Notes: generated by a model from the sequence alone, not told the origin. A DNA stretch of 64,000 nt from Prostheceraeus crozeri (GCA_907163375.1 CAJQUW010006798.1:1-64000); one strand, 5' to 3'; counted from the first letter of the stretch, positions 41,033-54,634 are shown. A program made the numbers and translations.

Positions 41033-42998
41033 TCAGTAATATACGAACTGAGGGTCCCGCCTCACTCGTATCGTTCGTCCTGTTCTTGTAGCAGTCAGCG
41101 TTGAGTCTCGTCCTCCTTCGCCTCCACTGCCGTCCGAGCGTGTCTCCATTCTTCGTTCTTGTGTCGTAGATTCCGCGGCTCCCGCCTCACCAGTATCGTC
41201 AGCTGCACCGTACGGTCTACCTCGGCGCCCCAAGGAAGAGCAGTCTGGCAGATCGAAGCTACCCCTGGGCATCACATGAACACACTTCCGGAGTAATCTT
41301 TTGAGATGTTCCTTGCGTGCCATTTCTAGCCGCTGTTAAAGATAACTGATTTAGATCCCATGACCTTTTCTAGACATGTTTATCATCAACTCTCCAGTTC
41401 TGGGATGTTCAGGACGTCCTTTGTCTCCCACCTTCAAGCTAACCTCTCCATCAAAGGAAACCTTATTGACTTTGTTGTCGTACGCAAGAAGTCTCTCTAA
41501 CCGGGTATGCATCTCTCAACCGTGCAGAAGACTAGGAGAGCAAAGAGTTATACCATGAGGCGTGGCGCGATAATTATGTAAGAACGACTGCAAATAGTTT
41601 CTCACTGGAGTCCCTTGATTGAGAGCAATTTCTATCTGTTCAGATAAACTGCGATGAAATCGCTCAACTACTGCGCTCGATTCTGGGTTGTAAAAGGGAG
41701 TGCGAATATTTTCAATGAAATTCTCGCTCAAGAACGACTGGAACTCGCTCGAGGTGAACTGAACACCATTATCCGACACCAGTTGGTGGGGCAAACCCTT
41801 TCTGTTGAGGACAAGACGCAGCCTTTCAATAACTTTGGATGCTTCGACACTTGAGGTGAAGGCAACTTTCGTCCATTTGCTGTGTAGTCAATAGCAACAA
41901 TCGCAAAGCGCCCACTTGGTGGCAGATGATTCATGGGACCTTTTGTGTCAACTGCGAATTCTATCTCAGGGTCCATTGGACAAAGCCAATCTTTCAGAAA
42001 TCGATGGTGACGGACGACATTTGAACAGCTTCGAGGTTTCGGAACAAGGTAGGCAAACTTTGACCGTTTCTTCGACTTGAGCATCTAGCTTTGGCCACCA
42101 ATACTGAGATCTTATTCGCGATCGTTCTTTGGATACCCTGATGACCTGCATGTGCCAGTTCAACTGCCATAGACCTCAGAAACACCGGAACTACTACCTT
42201 TCGTCCTCCAAAAACTTGGTTTTGATGTACCGAAAGCTCATCACGTATTTGGAAATACGGTTGCAGCTCGCAAGATAGGCTATTTGGCTTAGGCCACTTA
42301 TGTGTGATTAAAGTTCTGATCTGTGTCAGTTCAGTGCAACTTTCTGATTCAACAAGAAAATTGTGCAAAGGCAAAGAGTCAAGTAAGAATGCATCTTCTT
42401 CTTCATCTGTGCTCAAACAATAAACCTGATCTTCCACTGGAAACCTTGAACAAAAGTCTGGAATGATATTCTCAGATCCTCTTTTACAGTTGATTTCAAA
42501 GTTGAATGCCATGAGACGAACTGCCCACCTAGAAAGACGTAGACTCATTCTATCGAAATATATAGAAGAAAAAATTAGCCTTAACGGTTCGTGGTTTGTC
42601 TCGAAAGTGAAATCTCTACCAATCAGATACGGCCTCCATTTCTCGCATTATGCCCAAGTCAGAGCTTCTTTTCCCGTGGTTGAGAATTTCTTTTCAGAGT
42701 CGGATAGTCTCTTGGACGCAAATTCAACAGTGCGTTTACCCAAAACTGGATCAATAATCGACAACGTGACTCCAAGCCCTACGTTTGATGCATCAGTGGA
42801 AACTACGACTGGCAAATTGTGATCAAACGGAGCTAGAGCTGAGCTAGAACGACTCTTGTTCTTCAACTTCTGGAAAGTATTTTGAGTTTCAGTGGACCAA
42901 ACAAACTGTTTATCATTCGCAAGTTTACGCAGCGGCTCTATCAATGTGGAAGAGCTGTTATCGATGTTATTGTTATCATAATAGTAGATTGAACTCAT
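41033..42998 (-). pseudogene. degraded Gypsy pol: RNase H and integrase
   Basis: Minus-strand frames give, in order, RT connection and RNase H (TEPLRKL-like start, VVVSTDASNVGLGVTL, FASKRLSDSEKKFSTTGKEA), then WAVRLMAFNFEINCKRG, a zinc-binding HAGHQGIQRT..., integrase VDTKGPMN, LVSDNGVQFTSSEF and VVERFHRSL, and a basic tail with RTGRTIRVRRDPQFVYY. At least four phase changes split it (near 42648, 42000, 41800 and 41516). The N-terminal half of pol and gag are absent; the break is at about 43000. Confidence 0.8.
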
Positions 42999-43260
42999 TA
43001 TAAGAAGATCGTGCGCGAATTTAGGAAGAAAATGTCAGTAACTTTCGGACTGATTATGAAGATCAATCATGCAAAAAATGGAAGCATGAATCATAAGTCT
43101 GTGGGTACAAGATCAATTTTTATAATTTTCTTTCATGTCGTCTACAGGCTTTGTTGGCAGTCCAATTTCATTCAAATTCAAACAGGTGAATTCAAACATC
43201 ATTTGGATCTTATTCTGTCTGAAAAATGTAGGTTATACGGCAATCACATCAGAAGTTATC

Positions 43261-43581
43261 TCAAATTAAAGACCGACGTCCTGAACTAGAGTCCAGACTG
43301 GTGCCATCCTTGTCATCTATTGTCCTCTCTAGACAATAGCACAGATATCTGGTCTCTATGGTTTCATCAATGTAGGTGGCCTGCAAGCATGAAGGACAAA
43401 TGCAACAGCGAAGAAAGTACACGCAACCTTTCCAAGTGCAGCTCACTCGCCCATGCCCGCAACCACAGTATACGCAAGTAGCTTTATTGCAGTCCATTTC
43501 GTCTTTAGCACATAAAATTCGATGCAATGGTCGAGCGGTGAAGTTGACATCCAGATATTGATGATGACCAGTACGTTTCAA
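43261..43581 (-). pseudogene. GIY-YIG-like or Cys-rich retroelement fragment
   Basis: The open frame reads CNKATCVYCGCGHGRVSC, then CVYFLRCCICPSC and ATYIDETIETRYL. The pattern of cysteines before vYflrC..C...YI.ET resembles the region preceding and including GIY-YIG domains of retroelements. The fragment abuts the Tc1 insertion site at 43585. Low certainty. Confidence 0.35.
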
Positions 43582-43585
43582 ACTA

Positions 43586-45206
43586 CAGTCCGTTTCATAA
43601 AAAGTGGATCATCCTAAAATTTGACTAAATGAAACATAAGTATGATACAGAAAGCATTTTTCATGCTATTTCATGTCCCTAATATATTTAAATGTCCTTA
43701 TATAATCTGATAAGCTATGATACAGTAACGGTTCTTAAGAAGCTAATATTTTGTGGCCCTACCCTTATTGTCAATGACATTACCAATTCGTCTAGGCATT
43801 GATTCGATGATATCGTTGATTTTTGACTGATCAAACTTTCTCCACCCTCTTTTTAACAGTGACGTAAGTTGTGATACGCCATCTGTAGGTAGCAGTGAAC
43901 GACGAACGTTACGTTTTAGAATACTCCATACATTTTCTATGGGATTCAGATCAGGAGAACGAGATGGCCAAGAAAATGTCCTAAGCCCTAATTGAGACTT
44001 GCATTAGTTGACTCTACTACTCCTGTGACACGTAGCATTGTCATCCATAAATAACTAAGTCGATGGATCACCAAGTTGATCTGTCATTTGGCCAATGTTC
44101 ATTCGTAAAACATTCACATAGCGTTCAGAATTCATGGTTCCTTGCTGTATGTGAAGTTCAGAGCGGCCATTGGTCCAAATGTCAGCCCAAATCAGTAGAG
44201 TCGCACCACATTGTACCCGGGGACGATGTAAATGTCTCGGAATTTCCTGATCAGATTTTATCCATAATCTCAATCGACCATTACTATCTTCAGACGGACT
44301 GATGCCTCATCAGACCAGACAACCCGATCCCATTGATTTCGCCAGTGACAATGACTCATTGCCCATCTGAGACGTCTTTTTGTATGCTGATCTGATAATT
44401 CGATCTGAGAGGGCCTCTTACAGCTCTTGAAATTCGACTCAATAAGTCTTCTACGAATAGTGGACTTAGAAATAGACGAGACTAGTGCAGCCATCTCAGT
44501 TAACAAGAGACTTGGATCAACTTTAACAAATCTCAAAATTAGGCGGTCTCTACGTTTGGATGTTTTGCGTGGACAGAGTCGAAAATCATCATTATGCCAT
44601 CGATGCACATTTGTGTAAGGGACATTCAGTCGCTTGCTTGTAGCTCGCAAAGAAAACCCTAGTTCTACCAAGGCTGACACTTTGCCTTTTGTGAATGCGA
44701 TCTCGTTATTGTTCATTTGTGCTTTGTATTGTTTTCAACCGGTAAGAGATAGATTTCTAGCTGAAAGCAATCAGGAGTGCTGCCAACACCACTGCAACGA
44801 AGTCAGGAAGCTATGGAACATGAAGTCCAGTTAATCACATGTAGCAGTTACGTTATTGTTGATGAATAATGGTGCTATACTGGCTCTGATTGACCGATTT
44901 TCTTTATTTTTGTTTTGCTTGATAGCTTTTGGCTTGTAGAACAACATATTACATAACAAAGGAAACAAATGTAATTTTATAAGAGTGAGGTATGATTTTG
45001 TGTAACATTGCTAAATGAAGATCAAATTATCTACTACTTTTTTTATCTATAGCAGGAAATTTGCTTGAAATTTCCAACAATGATATTAGTAAGCACAACT
45101 GACATATCTTCCAAATTTCAGAGAAATTCGTTCAAGTTTGGCGGAGTTAGACAAAGTTGAAGTTAAGGAGATGTTTAAGGGTGATCCATTTTTATGAGAC
45201 AATCTG
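43586..45206 (-). mobile_element. Tc1/mariner-like element A
   Basis: The ends are inverted repeats: CAGTCCGTTTCATAAAAAG at the left and, on the opposite strand, CAGATTGTCTCATAAAAAT at the right, both followed by GGATCA(T/C)CC. TA dinucleotides flank both ends (43584-43585 and 45207-45208). The 1621-base element carries a Tc1-like transposase pseudogene on the minus strand. Confidence 0.9.
43743..44716 (-). pseudogene. Tc1-like transposase (DD34E)
   Basis: From ATG 44714-44716 (MNNNEIAFTKGKVSALVELG) the paired helix-turn-helix DNA-binding region comes first, with a GFSLRATSKRLNVP segment. Catalytic landmarks follow: VVWSDEASVRL, FMDDNATCHRS and RSPDLNPIENVW, giving the DD34E triad. The frame ends GNVIDNKGRATKY. 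One phase change near 44270 and stops near 44055 and 44010 disrupt it. Total length is normal for the family at about 325 residues. Confidence 0.88.
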
Positions 45207-45221
45207 TATATCTTTTGTTTC

Positions 45222-47669
45222 TCAATTGTCTCTTTCACTATGAAATTTGTATAGTGGATGCGTTTCGTTGGTAGTGACTTTCTTGAACAAGTGGTTTTTA
45301 ATTTTTGCAACTGTGTCTTGAATGTTGATCGCCTTGCAGTACTTGAATGTAATACTTCTATTCACGTAACTCGTAAGGCGTCGCTTGTCATGTTGGTTTG
45401 CGAAACCCCAATAACTTGGTATCGCGTAAAGGAGGCGATTGAGGATAAGAGCATTGTAAAATTGGTGGATAAACTGAGGCTTCGCACCACGGTTCTCAAT
45501 GATTTTGATGGCATACAGACTGCGATTGAACTTCTTGATTTGATTATTGATATGAGTGTCCATTTTTATGCGATCGATGAATGTGACTCCTAAAATTGTT
45601 AGTTTTTGATATCGCTTTATCTATAGGTAATTGTTTAGGTTCTTCTTGAGCTCTCGGTTTTTTAGGATGATTTCTTTAGACTTTGATGTAGTGATGTTAA
45701 GGCTATTTTCTACAACCAAGCTGCGTATAGAGGACAATTCACTCTGTGGAGTTGAAGTTATTCGGCGGAATGATAAGGTAGGTATCGTCAGCGTATTGTA
45801 TAATGATGCTTCCATCTTTGATAGGCATTAGTTCTGAAATTTCGACGGAGAATGCAAAAGGACCTAATACAGAGCCTTGAATGACGCCAGCGTTAATTTT
45901 TGATTCTCCAGAGATGGTGACTCCATAACTTGTGGTTTGGCGGCGTTCAGTGAAGAAGGCGATGAGCCAGTTGTACAGTTCGTTGGATATGTTCAGATTG
46001 CACATTTTCCGGAATAAATTGCCGTGTCTCACCCCATCAAATGCCTTGGAGAAGTCCAGGGAAATGACTCTCACAACGCTGTTGATCTCGAGAAGCCTCG
46101 TGATATTGTGAGTAAACGTAACTAAGGCTCCTGTTGTTCCTCCTGATGATCGGAAGGCATACTGATCCTTGAAAGATTGCGGAAATTGGTCTGTTATTGG
46201 ATTCAGATATTTGAATCTGATCATTCTCTCTACCATTCTTGACAGAACGGGGTGATTGATGTAGGGCGGAAGTTTCCTGGTGCTTGTGGATGTCTTGTTT
46301 TTAGTATTGGGACGATATTTGATGATATCCATTGTTCAGTGACTATTCCAAAGCTCAGTGACGCATTAATTATTTTATTCAGCTGCTCGTATATGTAGTC
46401 GGAAGCCAAACGGAGATTCCGTCAGTACCTGCTGCTGTCTTCTTCAGCTTCTACAGAGCAGAGTGCGTCTCATGTGCCTCAAACAATTCCCGATGCATCT
46501 TTGGACCACATTTTAATAGAGGTTCTTCGCATGTGAGGTCTGTAGAAATGTTGGTATAATGGTTGTTGAATGCATCCTCGGATATGCTCATTTTCTTTTG
46601 TGTTTTGTTCTTTTCCTTTTTGTTCTACATTTTACTTTTTTGTGAGTTTTGTTGCATCAAAATTGATAATGTGTTAATGCACTTTCCTAATAATATCCGC
46701 CTTATCTAACTCTCCTCATATAGGCGTTCTTCTCCCTCAGTAGCCGTTTTATGTGAGGGGTGACGAAATCAGGATCTCTCGATGTGACTGTAATCTCTCG
46801 TATAGGAAAGAATAGAAGTGTAGCATTGCAAAGAATTCGTCGCAGGACTTCTTAAAATCGTGTTACTCAGTTTGATATTGTATCTTCATTGTTGATAAGA
46901 TTTCTTTGAAGCGTGCTACTTTTTGGAGTTTTCAGTCTGATTTCTTTTTTGACTCGAACTTTGGGGCTTCTATTGGACTTCTGGTCTTATAGCAACGAGT
47001 GATAAAATGGTCGGATTTAATTGTAGATTTGATCACACACACTTTAATTGGAAGGGGTTCGCTGATATATATTCTATCCAAATAGTTATCTCCTCTTGTC
47101 AGTGCTTGGACAATTTCGACTAGGCCGGTAGATTCCGCTATTTGGTTGTTGTCGAGCTCGTTTAAGTCGCCATCGAGTATTGTAACGTGCTCTGGGTAAA
47201 GTGTTGTGAATAATTTGGCTTCCAGGTAATCTGATAATGAAGTTGTATATATTCTTTTTGGCGGAGGGTAACAGACTCCGATGATGTATTTGGCAGTACT
47301 GAGCTTTGTCTCTATCCAGAGAACTTCATATTCAGGTGAACTGCGGATGGTAGTGTATTGGAAATTGTCTTGTAAGATTGTCATTATTTCCACACCTCCT
47401 CCCTTCCTTCTTTCTCTATATTTCCTCGCCATGTTGTAACCATGAAGAGATATAATCTGTTCATCATGATATTGCTTTAAGTTTGTTTCGGTAATGAAGG
47501 CAAATTGGATGTTGTGACAGTTTAGGTCAGCTATCATGTGATCCATGGTATGGGGTCTAGCAATTGATGCGGCATTCAAAGCGTAAATGTTTGGTATAAT
47601 TTGAGCTTTGTCTTCACTTATAGGTTTCCTGCTTGTCATTGGTGTCTGAGGGCCCAACGTCGCTATCAC
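45222..47669 (-). pseudogene. CR1/Jockey-like LINE: APE endonuclease and reverse transcriptase
   Basis: Reading the minus strand, 47669-46932 holds an AP-like endonuclease (YALNAASI, FITETNL, YEVLWIETKL, ILDGDLNE, SDHFITRC). RT follows: ILKTRHPQAPGNFRPTSI in a broken frame at about 46290, VISLDFSKAFDGVRH, VIQGSVLGPF and the catalytic IIQYADDTYLI near 45770. The thumb-like end is LLYAIPSYWGFANQHDKRRL to HPLYKFHSERDN. Stops and phase changes near 46932-46330, 45739 and 45620 inactivate it. The Tc1-like element A is inserted just after its stop codon. Confidence 0.85.
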
Positions 47670-48170
47670 TTCGATGTTGTGGATATCGTGACTAGCGTGC
47701 TGATACTTAATTGCCAGTCTTTCCCTCTTCCATAATTGTCTTCATCTACCAGCTCTTCTCTTTCTTCTTTTTCAACCTCGTCGTCTTTTTCTGTTATTTT
47801 CAGGATAACTCAAACAAGGACACGTCCTCCGTCGCTCCTGCGAGGATACAATTTCAGCAAGGATTCGGTCATTATTTCATGGAAAGTGTTGAAAAATATG
47901 GAGGTACAACAGTCGGCTGAACAGGGCCTCCGTGTTCGGGAAGAGGCAGAGGATGTCGTTCCTATTAAGGTCGAGTCCATCGGCCTGGCGACGCCCCTCT
48001 CTTCAAACCAGACCGCCTACGATAAACACTGATCCCCCATCAGCCATCCAGTCCCTCGGCACGCACGTGGAATACACCTTGAACTTGGGGAGTTTCTGTT
48101 TGGGCTTCCTACCATAGTTTCTGGCTCAAAAGTCTAAATGCGAAACATTTAGCATATTTATCAAAATAAT
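47670..48170. other. LINE 5' flank, no gene seen
   Basis: Probably the 5' part of the LINE, but no ORF1 protein motif (zinc knuckle, PHD or esterase) was recognised. Confidence 0.3.
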
Positions 48171-49569
48171 CAGGATGGGTGATGTTTTAAGCAAATAGTT
48201 TTAAACATTGTTTAAAGCACTGCTTAAAGCACGCTGAAAAACATGTTTTTTAAGAAGCGATTATTAATGTTGCCTATTCAATGCTATAACCGAAAAATCA
48301 CGCAGCCATCATGACAGTTCGTCACCATCGACTGTTAAGAGGTGCTGGACGCCGAAAGTCCTCTTTGTAAATTGACATTTTAACTGATGATAATTTTCAA
48401 CCGAAACTTTCGAATTGTTTTCTTTAACTTCACATTTTTGCATTAAAATGATCATCCCATCCAGTATAGTCATGCAATCATTTGAAAGATTATGAAAGGG
48501 CTCGTGCATCATTTAATATATTAACAGATTATCTGCGCGAGTCTTGCATGTTTTGAATCCTATTTCAACTTTCTTGGACGAATACCAAAAGGACGATGAA
48601 ATGTGGGAGATAATTGGAAGCATCTGTGTGAAAGACGACATTTATAAGTATTTGATCGAAAAGCGAATGACAATGATAGTGCAACCACCGATGCTTGCTG
48701 CAATTCTGTTGGATTCACGATTCATTAGACGAAGTTCGGAATTTTATCGCTAGTACTGAGCCTGGTGCCTCAGAACCACTCACCCAATGCCTTACAAAGA
48801 CATCACTTTTCACAGAAAAGATCTCTTTAGAAAACAACGGTCATCCTGGAGCTTGATAGAGGAAGGCGGTGAGAATAGGTTTTGATACGAAACCCTCTCG
48901 GATTTCAAAAGTATTCATGCAGCACAGCGGCTCTCGAACGTCAATTTAGCATAATGGAGTTGAATATTGTAGAGTTAATCTTCTAGTATAGAGCGTCAAA
49001 AGTCAAAAATGTTTTATTGCCGACTTGCGGCTAACATAAACATGATGAAATTAAAAGTAACAGAGCCAGAACTGAAGATAATTTGGAGGAGTAACTGGAA
49101 TGTTCAAATGTTTCTTTCTGTTGAATGAATGGGACATGTATGAAAGATGGAAGGAGAGAGAAGCTATAATTAATCAAAATCAAATATTTCGATAGGTAAT
49201 CAATAACATTCATCAAAATGTAAAACTGGATTGTTTCATCAATAGACGGCTCATTCATCAGAGACGGGAAATGTGCTTTCTTTGCAAGCAATTGAACAGA
49301 TGAACTACAAAAGATAACTACATAACGATGATGACGGATTTAGTGCATCACGACGTTGTTCAAAATTGTTTCAGAATCATCCACTTTGTTGTTTCTTAAA
49401 ATGCAAATACTATGAGTCAATTTATTTACTTCATGACTGACATTTTTCATTATTTCTTCAATACATCACGCTTATGAGATGATGGTGGCATGGCCTACAT
49501 AGTCACATGTTTTTTTAGAAAACATGCTTTCTTGAGAGAACGTTTTAAGCATGTTTTTTACTCACCTTG
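48171..49569 (+). mobile_element. hAT-like element copy B
   Basis: Inverted copy of the element at 28841-29758. Ends read CAGGATGGGTGATGTTTTAAG at the left (first 20 bases) and, on the opposite strand, CAAGGTGAGTAAAAAACATG at the right. The stretch 48305-48985 matches copy A. Open pieces include PPMLAAILLDSRFI and STAALERQFS, reminiscent of hAT transposases. Region 49000-49480 is not shared with copy A. An intact ATTATTAA at about 48268-48275 marks the empty site of the 4.94-kb insertion. Confidence 0.6.
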
Positions 49570-52287
49570 AGGCACCATGGCACGGAGATAAACCGTGTCA
49601 AATGTAAGCATATTATAGGATTTCTTCTCTTTTTCTTCCAAGTGATTTTTAATCAACAGAATTTCGTGCACATACACGTATTTATTTCAGTCTCGCTTAC
49701 ATTTGACGAAATATGCACGAAATGTCAGATCGCTTTGCATAGATATAAACTTAAATCTTTCTTTGGACGAATTTGCGGGGAATTATAATATTTTTGCTTT
49801 TAACTGCTGTATGAATGTATTATGAAAATATTCAACGTGATAAAGAGTATCCATAAAATCTGCCACAAGCAAAATATGGGAAGGATAACATTAGGACATT
49901 TAGGCAATCATTCCGGTATCTTCTTTCCAGAGGTAAACTTATCATTATCTATGCAGCTGAGAGCATTTATCCGCACAGGAAGTTGATAGATAGATTTTCA
50001 AAGTTATATACTATCTGATTGCTGCATGAGGTAAAAAACATGCTCCCTCACAAAGTTCAACATGACATTATCTATCACAGACAAACTACCGGAAAGATTG
50101 TATTAGAACTTTTAGCCAACAGTTCTTTCGTTCTATCATCATTATTTACATAGTTGGAAGTAATTCACGGTGCTTCAGTGGCTGACGGAACCGTTTACAA
50201 AGCTAACAAGCGATAAATCCTCTTCATGTATGCTGATGCTGTTCCCATCGCATCCATAAATATTATTTCCTGAATTGGATTACTTTATTTATCAACTTCA
50301 AGCCAAATTTGCATTTTTACACATGGCATCGTGAAGTTTGTTTCGGAACTTCTCTATATTCATTTCATAGCATGGTCTTCAAGTTAAAGGTTAGAGCTTA
50401 CGAGGGTTGTGGCTGTCTTAACTCTTTCTTTTCCACTTTCAGAATGTTACTGTCGACTTTCAGAATTGTTACATCGCCTTAATACTTTGAAATTGCGTGT
50501 TTTCAGATTTTTGGGCCGAAAATTTGTAATTTGTTTTGATGTATTGTAAGGCACTGGTAATTTTGACAAACGTTTGCATTAACAAAGTTTCATTAAGTGG
50601 CCAAATGACAGAAAACTTCAGTATGAATTATTCGAACTTATCTATTTACAATCTCTGGAATTAAGGAATTTACATCAGGAATTGATGGATGGTACGTAGC
50701 ACATGTGAAAGATCCCTTAACCACAATCAGTATCGTATTTCAAGCAGAAAAAGGGGATGATGCAATATGATTAACGTTTATGAATTTTGTATGATCGAAG
50801 ACGGGTGCAGACCATCTTGCACTATGTCGCGAATTAATATTGCAAAACTTGAACGTGAATTTTGCTTGCTCAATGCGTTTCTTCGAATATTCTTTTCAGG
50901 TATTTTCTGCATTTGTACAAATCTTATGCAGCTTGAAATTGAAAACATGGAGAGGAAGTACCTTATTACCAAAAAATACGAGTAGGCTAATACACTGCTT
51001 TATTACATATGAGAACAGCTTGTAATGAGAGCTCATATGCATCTCACCAGAATTAATTCAATTCTCCTTAAATTTTATCAACTGTTGTACATGTAGTTGA
51101 CATGTGACCTAGGAGCAAAAGAATTTTAAATCATAGCTATATTTTCTAAACATTGTTTCATAGTTCACAATGCAGCATCTAAATTCTCACCTGCAATTAA
51201 TAATAATGATTACTACCTATCAAGTTTGCGTGTTGAAAACTCGTCTTTAGTTCAATAATTCGAATTCAATTTAAGTGGAAATTTATGTTAGACATGTCTG
51301 GTGATTATGTTCATGATTGTATTCGAAAAGAAATCTAATCAACATAATAAATGCTTAAGATTAAAACAATATAAATCCATGACAAATTATTGCAATGCAA
51401 AATGTGTTAATGCAAGAAAATGAGGCTGATGGCCGAATGTCAGATAGGAAGCTTACAGAATTAAAGGTCAAGATAGTTTTCCAAAAAACACGGAACATCG
51501 GGAAAAGACGCGGAATTTTGGCATGCTGCGGGAGAAAACACAGAATTCCGACTGTCATAGTGAAGAACGCATTGAAGATGATACCTACGAAAAGGAATGA
51601 ATTCTGGGGAAGACGCATAGCCATAATACATAACATAACACACTATCTGTGTTCCAACCAATATTTTACAGAAAAAAATTGAGTGGCTGTAAACGCTATC
51701 ATATTAATAAATTCTTCAAACTGAGTGATGCGTGTGATTTCAAATTAAGCATTTATAAATATTTCAAGAGAATCAAGACCAAATATTTATTTTGAGCCAC
51801 AGAGATTTTGGTGAGAGATAAACTTCGAAACTTGCCTAGACGTGTATTTCTTCCGTTGCAACTGCCAAACGAAGTGTTCATTTAGAGAGAAAGAGATAGT
51901 TTATCACAGATCTACCTCAAAACCTCCAAACTTGCACTTCTAAATTAGTTTCCTCAATTTTTGATTTCTTTTTACAGCGGCCTATTCAATCTTACTCAGC
52001 CTATTTAATCTCTTGCAGAGAAAACTCTATCTGCAATACTAGGCCGTATTGAGAGAGCAATGATACAGTCCATAGAGATCGGTTTTTGGTACTGCTTTAA
52101 ATGAATGTACTATAAGGAAAAAAATCGGCTGGTAGATCAGAATCACCCTATCTAAAATTATATTTCCCCTACCTTGAAAAAAGCAGACAATTGTCCGTCC
52201 AATGCGGTATGATTTGAGTGCATCCACAGTATTTTGAGTACCGCAATTTCTGTGTATTTTGTTTTTATTTTGTTTTATGGGGTGCGC
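49570..52287. other. no gene seen
   Basis: AT-rich DNA. Overlapping frames of about 90 codons on both strands at 51361-51682 mirror each other and have no recognisable content, so I do not call a gene. Confidence 0.35.
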
Positions 52288-52308
52288 TTATGGCGTGGGT
52301 CCGCCACT
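52288..52308. mobile_element. hAT-like terminal repeat
   Basis: The minus strand reads CAGTGGCGGACCCACGCC, a common hAT terminus type. The other end and a target duplication were not found. Confidence 0.3.
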
Positions 52309-52973
52309 GATTATTCGTCCAAGATGTTAAAGGACCCGAAACGAGACAAAGGCAGTTGGTCATCTTCCTGATGAGCCCCTTGTGCGCCTATATATTCTTG
52401 CATATATATTTCTCTTAGTGTTGTTTTGTCCAGTTTTGTTTTTATATTTTCTTTTTTGTCTTTGTGAACTTTTGAGAATCCGTATGTCCAGCCCAGTTAA
52501 TGGAGTACTTTTCAGGACTATCCTACATTTTTATACACAAAAATTTTTATATTTGATTATGTTCATACGCACGTTAGCAGACTTCACTTTAAATTTAAAT
52601 CAAATTTCAAAGCTATGGATGCCTATCTAGACCTCTATACAATAAAAATATGCCTTGTCAAGATGCATAGTTCATGCGTAAAAGCTTAATCATGTAACAT
52701 CGGAACACGCACAGAATCTTCTAAATGTATGTGTAGGCTGTGGAAAATTGAGGCTTGCATTTTCGATTATTATTTGTTTAATTTGAAAATACTGTGTGTA
52801 GGCCACAGGCCTGAATGTGCATGATGCTTATGATCATGAAAAAGTTATAATAAACTAACGGATTCACAATGTGCTGTGAAATCCATGTTGTTATAAACGC
52901 CAGTTCTCCAGCAGACAATTATCAACTAGATGTCTGTGTTTAAACTACTAGTATCCATAGAGTAAGTGTATAG
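52309..52973. other. no gene seen
   Basis: AT-rich spacer before the second Tc1-like element. Confidence 0.3.
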
Positions 52974-53080
52974 TAGGTATAGGGTGTCGACTCAAAAGAT
53001 GCCATCCTACATTGAAAAATTTTACATCGAAAGATTCGGTTTTTTGCGGAGATTACGTTCCTGCGGCCTATGAAAATATA
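52974..53080 (+). repeat. repeat shared with 58.2 kb, upstream of Tc1-like gene
   Basis: The stretch starting GTAGGTATAGGGTGTCGACTC and ending in TTTTTTGCGGAGATTACGTTC (first 20 bases of each block given) recurs at 58219-58325. Here it sits about 220 bases upstream of a Tc1-like transposase and may be the element's 5' terminal region. Confidence 0.7.
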
Positions 53081-53301
53081 CGCATTGACATAATTAATGA
53101 AACAAACTATCATTGGCTTGAATTGAAGTTTGTTTCATTTTTTTCTCAGGTATGATGCAATACCTCGCTTTCTATGTATTACCATTCAACACATTAGAGA
53201 ATGAAGAAAGATCTATGGTGGTAAAATTTCAAATTTTGATATCGATATCTTTTACAAATTGAACATAAACGTGAACTGAAATCCAGCTTTTGTAAAATAA
53301 A

Positions 53302-54317
53302 ATGGCACACGATCAGTTTACCAGAGGTATGGCTATTGGAATGATTCGTTGTGGTAGAAGTTGTGCGAGTGTTGCTGAAGAGCTGTAACTATCGAGAGTC
53401 GTTGTTTAGAGGTGGTCGTGTCGATGGAAAGCAGAAGGAGATGTTAAAAAGAAGAATGGATCTGGTCCACTAAGAAAGTCTGCAGGAAGGACAGACGCAC
53501 GTCTTGTTTTATCTGCAAAGAGGAATATATTTGTGTCAGTCCCAAAGCTAGTCGTACACTGGAAGAGTGCCTCAAATATACGTAGACTTTAGCGTTCGAA
53601 CGGCTTACCGAAGATTGCGAGAAGCTGGAATGCAATCGCGACGACCAGCTGTCCTAATTCCATTGAGTTTTGAGCACCGCAGAAGACGAGTTGCCTGGTG
53701 TGATGCCCATCGCTCATGGAATGACCATCACTGGCAGAAAGTCTTGTGGACCGATGAATCGAGATTCACTCTGGATTTCAATGACGGTCGTGTCAGAGTG
53801 CATCGTCTTCTAGGTGAACGCTTTGCCCCATGCTGTATAAAAGAACACGACATATGGTGGTGGAAGTGTTATGCTGTGGGGTGGCATTTGGCATGGCGGA
53901 CGAACGACAGCAGTCATCATCAAAGGCACGTTGACTGGAGAGAGGTGTCTCAATGAAATTGTGCTTCCTGTTGTTGCCCCAGTGGTCAGGGTGGAGGATC
54001 TCGTCTTCCCAGACGACAACGCAAGACCACATCGCTCCTCGGCTGTCATTGCCACTGTTTGGAGATTGAACATTCAAACCCTTGACTGACCTGCACGCTC
54101 ACCTGACTTGTCACTCATTGAACAAGTATGGGACGAGCTTGGGCGGCGAGTGAGAGACCGCTATTCACTTCCACCAGTGTCCCTGAAGATTCTCTCTAAA
54201 AGACTGACAGAGCAGTGGCTTCTCCTTGAAACATCCTTCATTCAGAAACTTTGTGAATCCATGCCATCTCGGATTACTGAATGTATTGGAGCTAGAGAGG
54301 GGCACACGCGCTATTAA
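53302..54317 (+). pseudogene. Tc1-like transposase B
   Basis: From ATG 53302 (MAHDQFTRGMAIGMIRCG) the helix-turn-helix region is followed by a paired GGSVMLWGGIWHGGRT block and the catalytic residues in LWTDESRF, VFPDDNARPHRS and RSPDLSLIEQVWDELGRR, i.e. DD34E with ordinary spacing. The C terminus IGAREGHTRY is typical. Stops near 53388 and 54088 and phase changes near 53580, 53810 and 53900 disable it. Its sequence differs clearly from element A, so it is another family. Confidence 0.85.
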
Positions 54318-54329
54318 AGTTGAATCTGT

Positions 54330-54600
54330 TGCATGCGTTGTTTTTCTGTGCTAGCGACTTGGTGGAGATTGTGACTAAATTATCAAGGTATCATCAGTCA
54401 AAAATGAAAGAAGTTAAAGAAGTAAATGTTTCAAAAATTTTGTCAATGAGTATATATTTGATTACTTTTGAATCCTGTGTTTATATACTAGCGATGTAAA
54501 GCCACTATATAAGTACATAGTAGGCCCCATGAAAGTTATTAGATATCAAAAGGAATGAATAGACAATCGTATCTTAATTGAGCGAAAATTGAGCTGATTA
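54330..54600. other. 3' flank of Tc1-like gene B
   Basis: No matching terminal repeat for the left repeat at 52974 was identified, so the element's right border is undefined. Confidence 0.3.
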
Positions 54601-54634
54601 TCAAGGTAATTTCATGAACCATGCATCATGATCA

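Noticed and set aside
51361..51682. Mirror-image frames of 91 and 95 codons
   Set aside because: Sense and antisense openness in AT-rich DNA without known motifs; likely chance.
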